Assembly (NCBI GenBank): GCA_024233595.1
Contig: JACKPK010000003.1
Location: 62,001 to 126,000 of the forward strand
DNA: 64,000 nt
Direction: 5' to 3'
DNA from: Deltaproteobacteria bacterium
GTDB taxonomy: Bacteria > UBA10199 > JADGCS01
A program made the position numbers and the translations under genes. Below the pieces are notes generated by a model, which had not been told where the DNA came from, ran no database searches, and worked only from the letters and a program-made list of their open reading frames with translations. This document shows positions 51,574 through 60,105 of this stretch, in pieces (position 1 is the stretch's first letter; every line of letters starts with the position of its first letter).

Positions 51574-52230
51574 TTATTTTAAAATTTCAAAACGTGATTC
51601 AATGACATTGTGATGAAGCTTGGACAAGCGTTGAAAGCACTGATGACCATCAGCAATGATCAGTGCGTCGATTCCTAAGTTTTTTGCGACTTCTAAATCA
51701 TGATCAGTGTCACCAATTAAAATGGTTTGTTCTCGTTCTATTTTTGACTCCGAAATAAGGGCAAGGCCGCGCTCTTTTTTACAGGTGGCCATGTTGTCAG
51801 ATAGTCCAAAAATCCGATCAAAGAGATGGTGGATTTCGAAATGCTTTAAGAAGTGTTCTAAGTATTTTTGATGAGCAGCTGATAGTACAGATTGTTCGGC
51901 ATGATTTTGCGCGATGTGTTCAAGGATTTCGATGGTGCCATCAAAAAGCTTTCCGTTTTCTAAAGTGTTTTTAAGATGATGGGCAACAAATTCATCGGAC
52001 ATTTTTTCAAAATCGAGATCAGAAAAATCAATGCCCAGGGATTCATAGTAAGATTTAACTGGGAAATGAAATTGAGCGCGGTAGTCTTCTAAGTTGGGGG
52101 GCGTGATTCCGTGAGCGGTCAGGGTTTGTTGCAGGACTGTTAAGCAAATTTCGACATCGTCTAATAAAGTGCCGTTCCAGTCCCAAATGATGTGTTCGTA
52201 GTCTTCAATTCGTTCAAAAATGGCCTTCAT
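51574..52230 (-). CDS. HAD-superfamily hydrolase, phosphoglycolate phosphatase-like
   Basis: 218 residues from ATG 52230 (MKAIFERIEDYEHIIWD). Motif I is WDWNGTLLDD (nucleophile and acid/base Asp; Asn replaces the usual Leu/Gly position), motif II LSAAHQKYL, motif III Lys in CKKERGLAL, and motif IV ILIGDTDHDLEVA. A helical cap lies between motifs I and II. Substrate cannot be assigned. It converges on hemJ with 2 bases between the stops. Confidence 0.82.
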   Translation of the reverse strand: MKAIFERIEDYEHIIWDWNGTLLDDVEICLTVLQQTLTAHGITPPNLEDYRAQFHFPVKSYYESLGIDFSDLDFEKMSDEFVAHHLKNTLENGKLFDGTIEILEHIAQNHAEQSVLSAAHQKYLEHFLKHFEIHHLFDRIFGLSDNMATCKKERGLALISESKIEREQTILIGDTDHDLEVAKNLGIDALIIADGHQCFQRLSKLHHNVIESRFEILK

Positions 52231-52266
52231 CTTGTTTTGCCTAAAGGGGAAGAGGCTAAAAATCAA

Positions 52267-52442
52267 TGTTATTGCAGTGGCTTAGCGCTAAAGCCCCCGC
52301 AGACGGAGGAAAAAATCTCAGACGGAAATTTTCAGACGGAGGAAAAAGAAAAACGTAAGATTAAGACACAAAAGAGCGATAAAACGGTTTTATTTTCGAG
52401 AGTTACTTGAAGCTTAGATGCACGAAGGCATTAGAAAAGATG
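52267..52442. other. Intergenic region with repeat copies beside tRNA-Leu
   Basis: No credible gene. It contains two exact and one partial copy of the dispersed repeat within 44 bases. Otherwise AT-rich and unremarkable. Confidence 0.5.
52300..52343 (+). repeat. Cluster of two full and one partial CAGACGGAGGA copies
   Basis: Exact copies at 52300-52310 and 52333-52343, with a partial copy CAGACGGAAA at 52319-52328 between them, all in the same direction. Spacing is 19 and 14 bases, like a short degenerate tandem array. Flanks of the first copy match those at 7217. Confidence 0.85.
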
Positions 52443-52526
52443 TGCCCGGGGCCGGGGTCGAACCGGCACGAGGTTGCCCTCACCAGATTTTGAGTCTGGC
52501 GCGTCTGCCAATTCCGCCACCCGGGC
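52443..52526 (-). tRNA. tRNA-Leu (anticodon CAA)
   Basis: Minus-strand 84-nt class II tRNA. The acceptor stem is GCCCGGG/CCCGGGC with discriminator A. The anticodon stem is CCAGA/TCTGG with loop CTCAAAA, so the anticodon is CAA reading UUG. The long variable arm is GAGG-GCAA-CCTC. The T arm is GCCGG-TTCGACC-CCGGC. The 3' CCA is not encoded. It is flanked on both sides by repeat copies (52300-52343 and 52625). Confidence 0.96.
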
Positions 52527-52624
52527 AATCAGGTGCATGGCAGGAGGGCGTCGCTAACAAATTCAGATTGCGCAATCAATAAGATATTTAGCAAGATTCG
52601 CTACATTTTCATCTAGACCACTTT

Positions 52625-52635
52625 TCCTCCGTCTG
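52625..52635 (-). repeat. CAGACGGAGGA repeat between tRNA-Leu and bamD
   Basis: Exact TCCTCCGTCTG preceded by TTT and followed by CGG, the same context as the copies at 7217 and 52300. Confidence 0.8.
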
Positions 52636-52697
52636 CGGAGTCAAAGGCGATTCTTTGCTTGTTTAGGCGGCGCAACTGTTATAGCAAACAGCCACTT

Positions 52698-53450
52698 ATG
52701 CCTTTGAATTTCTACAGATTATTGCCATTTTTGGCCCTCTTGGTTTTTGTGTCTTCCTGTAACAAATCGTCTGGCTTTTCACTTGCTTCGTCACGAGCAA
52801 CGCGCGACTCTTCTGAGTGTCTAATATTATTAGAAAAAAAGAAGTACGAGAAAGCCATCAATTGTTTTGAGGCTTTCAAATCCACAAAATACGGTTCTCC
52901 GGAAGCGGCCGAGGCTGAGCTTGCGGTTGCCGACGCTTACTTTCTTAAAAAAGATTACCTTGTTGCTGCCGAAGCCTATAAATTATTCACGACCAGTCAC
53001 CCGCATCACCCAAAAGTTCCCTACGCTTACATGCGATCCGGTGTGAGCTACCTCGAAAATCTTCCCAAAGGCATCGATCGCGACATGGAAGGCCTTGATG
53101 AAGCCATCGAAATGCTCGGGACAGTCATTAAGTATTATGGTGGTTCGATTTATGCTGAGCAGGCCACGCCTTATTACCAGCAAGCGCGCACGCGGCAGGC
53201 AAAAAAACATTACTATGTGGGGCGTTATTACTACAAATCTCGTGAGTATTTGGCCGCCATCCCGCGCTTTCAGAGCATTGTGACTGATTATCCCAAATTG
53301 GGGCTTGATGAAAAAAGCTTTTATTACTTAATTGTTTCATTAAGCAAAACCGGCAACAAAGAGTTGGCCGGCCGCTATTTCCAGGTTTATGAAGAATTTT
53401 TTCCAAAAAGCAGTTTAATGAAAAAATCGAAAAAGATTCTTTCAAACTGA
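52698..53450 (+). CDS. bamD: Outer membrane assembly lipoprotein BamD
   Basis: 250 residues from ATG 52698. Lipoprotein signal with lipobox VSSC (Cys about 21), then TPR repeats (SECLILLEKKKYEKAINCFEAF, AELAVADAYFLKKDYLVAAEAYKLFTTSHPHHPKVPYAYMRSG, YVGRYYYKSREYLAAIPRFQSIVTDYP). Member of the BAM complex inserting beta-barrel proteins. The length and the TSHPHHPKVPYAYMRSGVSYL segment are typical of BamD/YfiO. The TPR gene downstream is probably cotranscribed. Confidence 0.88.
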   Translation: MPLNFYRLLPFLALLVFVSSCNKSSGFSLASSRATRDSSECLILLEKKKYEKAINCFEAFKSTKYGSPEAAEAELAVADAYFLKKDYLVAAEAYKLFTTSHPHHPKVPYAYMRSGVSYLENLPKGIDRDMEGLDEAIEMLGTVIKYYGGSIYAEQATPYYQQARTRQAKKHYYVGRYYYKSREYLAAIPRFQSIVTDYPKLGLDEKSFYYLIVSLSKTGNKELAGRYFQVYEEFFPKSSLMKKSKKILSN

Positions 53451-53472
53451 TTTCACAAGGAAGGGAATGCTT

Positions 53473-54171
53473 ATGTCCGACGTTTCCAGTCTGATCAGCG
53501 AAGCCAAATATTTGTTTAAGGCGCAAAAGTACCAAAAAGCCGAAGAGCTTTTTAAGCAAGTGGTGGCGCAAAAAAAAGATTTCGCCGATGTGTACAACTG
53601 TCTTGGTCTCATTGCCCATGAAGAAGGTCGCTATGGCGAGGCCATGAAGCATTTTAAAAAGGCTCTTAAAATCAACCCGCGCTACACAGAAGCCATGTTG
53701 AACCTGAGCATTTTGTACAATGACCTAGGTGATTTTCAGAACGCCAAAAAACTAGTCAGTAAATCTCGCCGCGATGCGCGCTCCACAAAAGCGGCTATGG
53801 ATCCCTTTATCCGATCAAAGCTTGCTAATAAGCATGCGGAGGTCGCCGATTGGTACCACGGTGTTGGTGCTTACGCTGAAGCGATCGAAGAATACCAAAA
53901 GGCATTGGGACTGGAAGCCAAGTATGTCGACTTGCACACCAAAATGGCAGTGTGCCTGCGCGAAAAAGGCGATCTCAAAAAAGCTTTGGATGAACTGAAA
54001 AAAGCGATTCGTAAAAACACAAATTTCCCTGATGCGCATGTGCAATTGGGTGTGACTTACTACGCTTTGGGTAAAAAAGCCGAAGCGCGTAAGACATGGA
54101 AAGCAGCCGCTAAGAAGTTTCCTAAAAATACTGCTGTTAAAATGTACCTTCGTTGTACCGAATCAGTATGA
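53473..54171 (+). CDS. TPR-repeat protein
   Basis: 232 residues from ATG 53473 (MSDVSSLISEAKYLF), preferred over ATG 53467 because GGAAGGGA then has normal spacing. Five or six tetratricopeptide repeats: KAQKYQKAEELFKQVVA, CLGLIAHEEGRYGEAMKHFKKALKINPRYTEA, WYHGVGAYAEAIEEYQKALGLEAKY, KKALDELKKAIRKNTNFPDAHVQLGVTYYALGKKAEARKTWKAA. No signal peptide, so cytoplasmic. Probably a scaffold. Its stop overlaps the ABC ATPase start as ATGA. Confidence 0.88.
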   Translation: MSDVSSLISEAKYLFKAQKYQKAEELFKQVVAQKKDFADVYNCLGLIAHEEGRYGEAMKHFKKALKINPRYTEAMLNLSILYNDLGDFQNAKKLVSKSRRDARSTKAAMDPFIRSKLANKHAEVADWYHGVGAYAEAIEEYQKALGLEAKYVDLHTKMAVCLREKGDLKKALDELKKAIRKNTNFPDAHVQLGVTYYALGKKAEARKTWKAAAKKFPKNTAVKMYLRCTESV

Positions 54172-55094
54172 TTGCTGTCGAAAAAGTCACAAAAAAATAC
54201 GGTCCACACACCGCTGTTCAAGACCTGCAATTCTCCATTGGCTCTGGCGAAGTGGTTGGGTTTTTGGGTCCCAATGGAGCTGGCAAATCCACGACCTTGC
54301 GTTTGTTAACGGGCTATTTGCGTCCAAGCTCCGGGGTTGTCAAAATCAATGGCCGTGATGTTTCTAAAGATCCTGTTTCTTGCCAAAAATTAATTGGGTA
54401 TTTGCCTGAGTCCTCTGCCTTGTATAACGACATGTTCGTTTTTGATTTTTTGGAATTCATGGGCAAAATGCATGGCCTCAACAAAGCAACGCTTTTAAAA
54501 CGCATCCAGTTTGTGGCCGAAAAGTGTCAGCTGCAAGATGTTTTAGATCGTAAATTGTGGGAACTTTCCAAAGGCTATCGGCAGCGTGTTGGTTTGGCGC
54601 AGGCGCTTATTCATGATCCAAAAATTCTTATCTTAGACGAGCCAACAGTTGGTTTGGATCCCAATCAAATCCGAGAAATCAGAACGCTGATCAAAGATAT
54701 TGGCAAAGATAAAACTGTGCTTTTGTCTTCGCATATTTTGTCAGAAGTCGCATTGACTTGTGATCGCGTGATCATCATCAACAAAGGCAAGCTGGTTGCG
54801 CAAGGTCATCCTGATCAATTGCTGCAAAATTCAGAAGATCAAGAGTATCAGGTTTGCATTCAAGGTGATCTTAAAACCATTCAAACACATTTTCAAAACG
54901 ATGATCGTTTTGTTTCTTTTGAGCTGATTCAATCTCAGAATGATTGGCATGCTTTTCGTTTGGTGTCCAAGACACCAACAGATCTTTCTGAAGAAATTTT
55001 TGATGTCTGCGTTGCGAATGCTTGGCGATTAAAACAGCTAACACATCAGAAGCGCTCTCTGGAAGATGTATTCCAAGCTTTAACCGCGGCCTGA
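54168..55094 (+). CDS. ABC transporter ATP-binding protein, GldA-like
   Basis: 308 residues from ATG 54168 (MIAVEKVTKKYGPHTAV). Walker A is GPNGAGKST (about 39), Q-loop LPESSALYNDM, signature LSKGYRQRVGLAQALIHDP, Walker B ILILDEPTVGLDP and the H-loop SSHIL. The C-terminal 80 residues are a regulatory extension. Of the CcmA/NodI/GldA group that drives ABC-2 exporters. Its partner is the downstream fused permease. The substrate is unknown; gliding is not implied. Confidence 0.9.
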   Translation: MIAVEKVTKKYGPHTAVQDLQFSIGSGEVVGFLGPNGAGKSTTLRLLTGYLRPSSGVVKINGRDVSKDPVSCQKLIGYLPESSALYNDMFVFDFLEFMGKMHGLNKATLLKRIQFVAEKCQLQDVLDRKLWELSKGYRQRVGLAQALIHDPKILILDEPTVGLDPNQIREIRTLIKDIGKDKTVLLSSHILSEVALTCDRVIIINKGKLVAQGHPDQLLQNSEDQEYQVCIQGDLKTIQTHFQNDDRFVSFELIQSQNDWHAFRLVSKTPTDLSEEIFDVCVANAWRLKQLTHQKRSLEDVFQALTAA

Positions 55095-55111
55095 TTTTTA
55101 AAGGGGTCTCT

Positions 55112-57310
55112 ATGTCTTTTGTCACTCTTGCCAAAAAAGAGTTAAAAACAATGTTCACATCGACTTCAGCTTATTTGTTTTTGGCTGTGTTTTTGTTTTT
55201 AAGTTTTTGGCTTTTTTTGTCGCAGGTTTTTTTGGCTGGCGAAACCGATTTGCGTGGTTTTTTTGCTTACCTGCCTTTGTTGTTTTTGGTGTTTTTGCCA
55301 TCGGTCTCTATGGGTGTGTGGGCAGAAGAAAAAAGTTCTGGGACTATCGAAAGTCTATCAACCTTGCCTGTGTCGCCGCTTTCTTTGGTTTTGGGAAAAT
55401 TTTTAGCAACCTTGTTTTTCTTGTTTTTGGTTTTGTTTCTGACCACGCCTTTGGCCATTTTGATGTCTTCTTTAGGCGATCTGGACTGGGGGCCGGTGTG
55501 GGGTGCTTATCTTGGTAGTTTTTTACTGGGCATGAGCTACCTTGCTGTTGGGCAATTCTTTTCGATTGTGACCAAAAGACAAATTGTGGCCTTTCTTTTG
55601 TCGGTGGTGTTTTTATTTGTTTTGTATTTGTTCTCTGAACCTTTGGTCACAGCGTATTTGCCAGAAACTTGGGTGCCGGTTTTTCATAACATGAGCGCTA
55701 GTTTTCATTTTGGGGCGCTTGCACGTGGTGTTATGGATGCGCGCGATGTGATTTACTTTTTGTCTTTCACAGCTTTTTTTCTGTTTTTGGTCAAAACAGC
55801 TTTGCAGTGGCAGTATCAAAAATTAGATCGTTTTCTTGCGCCTGTGTTGCTCTTTGGTATTTTATTTGTGGCCAACACATGGTTATCCAGTCGTGTTTAT
55901 CGAGTCGATCTCACTCAAGAAAAAATTTACACACTCAGTGATTCAACCAAAACAATCGTTGAGGCTTTGGAAGACCGTTTAACAGTTAAGGTTCATTTTT
56001 CGGATGATCTTCCCACTATGGTTTGGCCGCTCAGAGATGCCGCTATGGATCTTATAAAAGAAGTGCAAGCTGTTGCTCCCAAGGGTGTGAACATTGAATT
56101 CGAAGACCCTGGCTTGAACGAACAAACCGAACAAGAGGCTATTAATAATGGTATTAAGCCCATAGAAGTGAATCTGCCGGAAAAAGATAAAATTGAAGTT
56201 CGTAAATTATTTTTAGGGTTATCATTTTATTATAAGGACAAAAAAGAAGTGATCCCTGCGGTGTTACGAGAAGACAATTTAGAGTATCTTTTTGCTTTAA
56301 AGTTGTTTCGTTTGACGCAGGAAAAAATGCCACGTGTCGGTTTTTATTATGGTGGGGAAAAAGAGCGTTACCAAATTTTAGAAGAGTTGATTCGTCCTAT
56401 GGCACAGATCACTGCTGTTGATGCTGATTCAGATTTACAGTCTTTGCAATTGGATGCTTTGTTTTTGGTGGAACCAAATGAACTGTCCAAAATATTTTTG
56501 GAACAAATCGATCAGGCTTTGGCTACAGGGCTTGATGTCTTGACGTTTTCTGGGCTCATGAATGTGAGCGAAAGTTTAAAAGCTGTGGCCATTGATCCAG
56601 GCATGCAGCGTTGGTGGCAAGAAAAGGGTGTTGAGATCACTGAAGAATTGGTTTTGGATCCAAAAAATAATCTGCAAGCAGGTTTTCAAATGGGCATGAT
56701 GCAGGTTTTTCGCGCGTATCCGTTTTGGTTGCGTATAAGGCCACAAGATTTAAACCGCACTCATGTTGTTACCCAAAATCTAGAAGATTTATTCTTGCCC
56801 TGGGTGCATTCCGTTTCTTTTTTGCGTGATCAGGATTACGAGTGGCAGGCAAAAGTTTTGGTGCGTTCTTCAGAGCAGTCGTTTTTGCAACCGGACTCGG
56901 CTGCCGATTTGTCTCCTGAAGTCTTAAACGAGCTGCAGGAAATGCCTCAAATGCAAAGCTTTCCACTTTTTGTGGAATTGAATCACGCGAATAATAAAAA
57001 TATGGGCCGTCTCTTTTTGTTGCCAGGCCATTATTTTTTAAGAGACGAGTATCTGAATCGCATGCCTTCTAATGCTATTTTTATTAGCAATCTATCAGAG
57101 TATGTCACGTCAGGGCAGGCTCTTATTGGTATTCGTTCGCGCGGAAAAAGTTCTCGTCCTCTTATGCCTCTTTCCGATCAGGCGCGCGATCAGATCAAAT
57201 GGTTCTTTTTAGGAGCTGTCCCTGTCATGGTGTTGTTAATGGCGGTGTTGATTAATTTTGGATTTAATGTGCGACGCCGCGCCAGAATCAGGCAATTGCA
57301 AGCGGCTTAA
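55112..57310 (+). CDS. Fused GldF/GldG-type ABC transporter membrane protein
   Basis: 732 residues from ATG 55112 (MSFVTLAKKELKTMF) with AAAGGGG upstream. The first 240 residues are an ABC-2 permease with six helices, like GldF (VWAEEKSSGTIESLSTLPVSPLSLVLGKF). After helices around 250-275 comes a GldG-like part (YRVDLTQEKIYTLSDSTKTIVEALEDRLTVKVHFS), a large extracytoplasmic domain, and a final helix near 705-725 with a basic tail (RRRARIRQLQAA). These are separate genes in Bacteroidetes; the fusion explains the single partner of the ATPase. Confidence 0.85.
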   Translation: MSFVTLAKKELKTMFTSTSAYLFLAVFLFLSFWLFLSQVFLAGETDLRGFFAYLPLLFLVFLPSVSMGVWAEEKSSGTIESLSTLPVSPLSLVLGKFLATLFFLFLVLFLTTPLAILMSSLGDLDWGPVWGAYLGSFLLGMSYLAVGQFFSIVTKRQIVAFLLSVVFLFVLYLFSEPLVTAYLPETWVPVFHNMSASFHFGALARGVMDARDVIYFLSFTAFFLFLVKTALQWQYQKLDRFLAPVLLFGILFVANTWLSSRVYRVDLTQEKIYTLSDSTKTIVEALEDRLTVKVHFSDDLPTMVWPLRDAAMDLIKEVQAVAPKGVNIEFEDPGLNEQTEQEAINNGIKPIEVNLPEKDKIEVRKLFLGLSFYYKDKKEVIPAVLREDNLEYLFALKLFRLTQEKMPRVGFYYGGEKERYQILEELIRPMAQITAVDADSDLQSLQLDALFLVEPNELSKIFLEQIDQALATGLDVLTFSGLMNVSESLKAVAIDPGMQRWWQEKGVEITEELVLDPKNNLQAGFQMGMMQVFRAYPFWLRIRPQDLNRTHVVTQNLEDLFLPWVHSVSFLRDQDYEWQAKVLVRSSEQSFLQPDSAADLSPEVLNELQEMPQMQSFPLFVELNHANNKNMGRLFLLPGHYFLRDEYLNRMPSNAIFISNLSEYVTSGQALIGIRSRGKSSRPLMPLSDQARDQIKWFFLGAVPVMVLLMAVLINFGFNVRRRARIRQLQAA

Positions 57311-58023
57311 AGTTGTTCTCTGAGAGCCTTCATGATGGAAACCGGATTAAAATGTCGGAAACTGAATTTGTTTTTTTCTTCTAAAGGAATGTTAAGAACG
57401 GTTTTTAAAATGAGCTCGGCCACTTCTGTTTTTGGTTTTGTGGGGAGTTTGATTTTTTTGCCGTCGTTCGCGATCAGAGTCACTTCGTTGTAGTCGCTAC
57501 CAAAACCTTTGTTGCGTTTGGATATTTCGTTCAAAACAATCCAGTCTAGGTTCTTTTCTTTTAATTTTTGACGCGCGTAGCTCACCCCGCGGTGGGTTTC
57601 TGCAGCAAATCCAACAAGAGTTTGCTGTGGCTTTTTCTTTTTGCCGAGGTCTTTGAGGATATCAGGATTTTTTGTGAGTTCAATGCTCAAGGAATCGTGG
57701 GTTTTTTTTATTTTTTTAGATGATTTGTGTTTCACGCGGTAGTCGGCCACGGCGGCCACTTTAAAAACAAGGTCGGTTTCTTTAAAGACCTTCATGACCT
57801 CTTTGTGCATTTCGCGTGCTGTTTTTACAGGAACAACATGGCAGCCTTTGGGGGCTTGGAGGATTGTGGGCCCTGTCACAAGAGTCACGTGATGCCGGTG
57901 TTTCACGCAGGCCTTGGCGAGCGCGTAGCCCATTTTACCAGTCGAGTGGTTGGACAAAAAACGCACAGGATCAATGGGTTCTATGGTTGGGCCAGCGGTG
58001 ATGAGGATTCGCAGTTTCTTCAT
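57307..58023 (-). CDS. coaB: Phosphopantothenate-cysteine ligase (CoaB domain alone)
   Basis: 238 residues matching the C-terminal half of CoaBC/Dfp. It couples cysteine to 4'-phosphopantothenate in coenzyme A synthesis. ILITAGPTIEPIDPVRFLSNHSTGKMGYALAKA, FKVAAVADYRV (usual AAVADF), ELTKNPDILKDLG and VGFAAET are diagnostic. The flavin-dependent CoaC decarboxylase normally fused in front is absent, so CoaC must be separate. It converges on the GldFG gene with a 4-base overlap. Confidence 0.87.
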   Translation of the reverse strand: MKKLRILITAGPTIEPIDPVRFLSNHSTGKMGYALAKACVKHRHHVTLVTGPTILQAPKGCHVVPVKTAREMHKEVMKVFKETDLVFKVAAVADYRVKHKSSKKIKKTHDSLSIELTKNPDILKDLGKKKKPQQTLVGFAAETHRGVSYARQKLKEKNLDWIVLNEISKRNKGFGSDYNEVTLIANDGKKIKLPTKPKTEVAELILKTVLNIPLEEKNKFSFRHFNPVSIMKALREQL

Positions 58024-58135
58024 GGGGCTTTTTTGCGATGAAATGAAGCATTTGTCACTTTTATTGTGATTTTTGAGGGCTTTGTTGTGCTGCTTCGCCT
58101 TGGCAAATTCAGGAAAAAATCATAAAAGCAAAGGA

Positions 58136-59110
58136 GTGAGAAGTTTAGTCTTAAGCATTTTATTTTTAGCGATCTTTGCGCAGGTTGCGTGCATGGTTCC
58201 CAAAGAGGAATTGCCTTTTTATTCGCGTGAGCTTGTTGAGATTGGTGACCAGGTTATCAAAGAAGATGTGCTGCGTTTTCGGTTGCGCTTGGAATTAGAT
58301 CAATTTCCAAAAGATTATTTTGCCGCCGAAAAATTAAAAGATCCCGAAAGAAAAGAAGAGTATCGTTTTTTTGTCATGGGGATTTTGGACCGCATGATTA
58401 ATGATCATCTTATTATCGCTTATGGCGAGAGCAAGGGCATCAAGTTGTCGCGCAAAAAAATGCTAGAAAGAGTCGAAGCAAAAAAACGTGAATGGAATCC
58501 GAAGGCTTTTGAAAATTTTCTCACTGAGAAAAAAATCCCCTACAGTCGTTGGCGTCAAATGATGGAAGACGAAATTAAAGTGCAACACATCATCGACAGT
58601 GAAATATCAGAAAAAATCAAAGTGTCTCTCAATGAGGTGCAGTCTTATTACAATAAGAACCGCCGTGACTTTGATCGCCCAGAGCGTGTTCGGGTGCGTC
58701 AGATTGTGACAGACACATTGGAAAAAGCGCGCGAGGTTTACCGTCGCCTGCAAAAAGGCGAGAATTTTGCCAAGATTGCCGTGAATCATTCTCTTTCTCC
58801 AGATCGAGCAAAAGGTGGCGATTTGGGTTACATTTCACGAGGAAGCTATCCCAAAGAATTTGATGAGTATTGTTTTAAGCTCAAAAAGGGGGAATTCAGC
58901 CCCATTGTAAAAAGTGATTATGGGTTTCATATTTTTAAGGTTTTGGATCGTAAACCTGCTGGACGCCTGACATTGATGGAAGCAACGCCAAAGATTCAGC
59001 AGATTTTATTTGAGCAGAAGCTCAAAGACCAATATGAAGAATGGATTAAAAAAGCTCGGGATGAAATCAGCATTACGCTCAATCAAGATGTATTGAAGTC
59101 GGTCATTTAG
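58136..59110 (+). CDS. PpiC-type peptidyl-prolyl isomerase lipoprotein
   Basis: About 324 residues if started at GTG 58136 (encoding MRSLVLSILFLAIFAQVAC), which gives a clean lipoprotein signal; TTG 58073 is the longer alternative. AAAGGA abuts the GTG, so the start is uncertain. A SurA-N-like helical region is followed by a parvulin domain (VRVRQIVTDTLEKAREVYRRLQKGENFAKIAVNHSLSPDRAKGGDLGYI...DYGFHIFKVLDRK). Periplasmic folding of outer-membrane proteins is likely. It precedes a surA homologue by 35 bases. Confidence 0.87.
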   Translation: MRSLVLSILFLAIFAQVACMVPKEELPFYSRELVEIGDQVIKEDVLRFRLRLELDQFPKDYFAAEKLKDPERKEEYRFFVMGILDRMINDHLIIAYGESKGIKLSRKKMLERVEAKKREWNPKAFENFLTEKKIPYSRWRQMMEDEIKVQHIIDSEISEKIKVSLNEVQSYYNKNRRDFDRPERVRVRQIVTDTLEKAREVYRRLQKGENFAKIAVNHSLSPDRAKGGDLGYISRGSYPKEFDEYCFKLKKGEFSPIVKSDYGFHIFKVLDRKPAGRLTLMEATPKIQQILFEQKLKDQYEEWIKKARDEISITLNQDVLKSVI

Positions 59111-59145
59111 TTATGTGCTGGAGCCCAAACAAAGGTTTTGTTGTT

Positions 59146-60105
59146 ATGAACAAATTGATTTACCAGATCATCATTTTGCTTTTGTTGACTGTTTCTACGC
59201 AAGCGCGTGCTGAAACTGTTGATGGCATTGTTGCCAAAGTTGGGTCCAGTGTGATCACAAAAAGCGATGTGGCTTCTGCGGTGGTAGCTCAGCGTGTTTT
59301 TTTAGAATTAAAATTTGGAAGCAAACAAGGCTTAAAAGAATTCCAAAAATTTAAGAATAATATTTTAGACGAATTGATTCTGAACGAAATCTTAAAAGAC
59401 GAAGTCAAACGCATTGGCATTAAGGTCACGTCTAAGCAGATCAATCAAGAATACCGCACGCGTTTGGAGCGTTCAGGCTTGTCAGAACCGGATTTTATTA
59501 AAAAACTTAGCAGAGAACGTGTGTCTTTGAATCATCTCAAAGACCTCATTAAAATCGACCTTGAAAAACAAGAATTGATTTCCCAAAAGGTTGTCCCACG
59601 TATTTCCATTTCCGATTACGATTTGCAAAAGGAATACCAAAAGAATCTCGATAAATTTAAGGTGTTCACTAAAATCAGATTCATTGAGGTGTTTTTAACG
59701 CAAGAAAAGTTTTCGTCTGAAACCGAAATGACTCGCATTGCCAAGATGATTCAACGTCGCATGCAAACCAATCAAACTGTGAGCAGCATGGTCAAAAAAT
59801 ACTCTTCGGGAGCATTTGCTAAAAATGGGGGCGACTCTGGTTTGGTCAAAAGCGATGCGTTACGCGGCGAAATCCAAAACATTCTGAGCTCTTTAGATAA
59901 AGGGGAAACTTCTGATTTAATCCCCATTGAAAACGGGGTCTTTGTCTTCAAGTTGTTGTCTAAAGCGGATCCAGAGCCTTTGCCTTTTAATAAAGTGATG
60001 CCACAGCTCAGAATGAGCTTTGGTCAAAAGGTTGTGAACAAAGAGCTTAGAAATTACCTGATGGCTGTTAAAGACAGAACCTATGTTGAGATTGTAAGGC
60101 CATGA
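59146..60105 (+). CDS. surA: SurA-like periplasmic chaperone
   Basis: 319 residues from ATG 59146 (MNKLIYQIIILLLL). Signal peptide cut after ARA. The core DGIVAKVGSSVITKSDVASAV is the SurA N-terminal motif. One parvulin domain (about 185-290, IRFIEVFLTQEKFSSETEMTRIAKMIQRRM...SGLVKSDALRGEIQNILSSLDKGE) is divergent and may lack isomerase activity. The ATGA overlap with pdxA mirrors the surA-pdxA order of enterobacteria, which supports the name. Confidence 0.82.
   Translation: MNKLIYQIIILLLLTVSTQARAETVDGIVAKVGSSVITKSDVASAVVAQRVFLELKFGSKQGLKEFQKFKNNILDELILNEILKDEVKRIGIKVTSKQINQEYRTRLERSGLSEPDFIKKLSRERVSLNHLKDLIKIDLEKQELISQKVVPRISISDYDLQKEYQKNLDKFKVFTKIRFIEVFLTQEKFSSETEMTRIAKMIQRRMQTNQTVSSMVKKYSSGAFAKNGGDSGLVKSDALRGEIQNILSSLDKGETSDLIPIENGVFVFKLLSKADPEPLPFNKVMPQLRMSFGQKVVNKELRNYLMAVKDRTYVEIVRP

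Noticed and set aside
52300..52343. Closely spaced repeat copies as a CRISPR-like array
   Set aside because: Units are 11 bases, spacers 8-22 bases and irregular, and no cas gene is present in the window.
52565..52576. GATTGCGCAATC perfect 12-bp palindrome after tRNA-Leu
   Set aside because: Short, single, with no neighbouring copy or T run; not distinguishable from chance.
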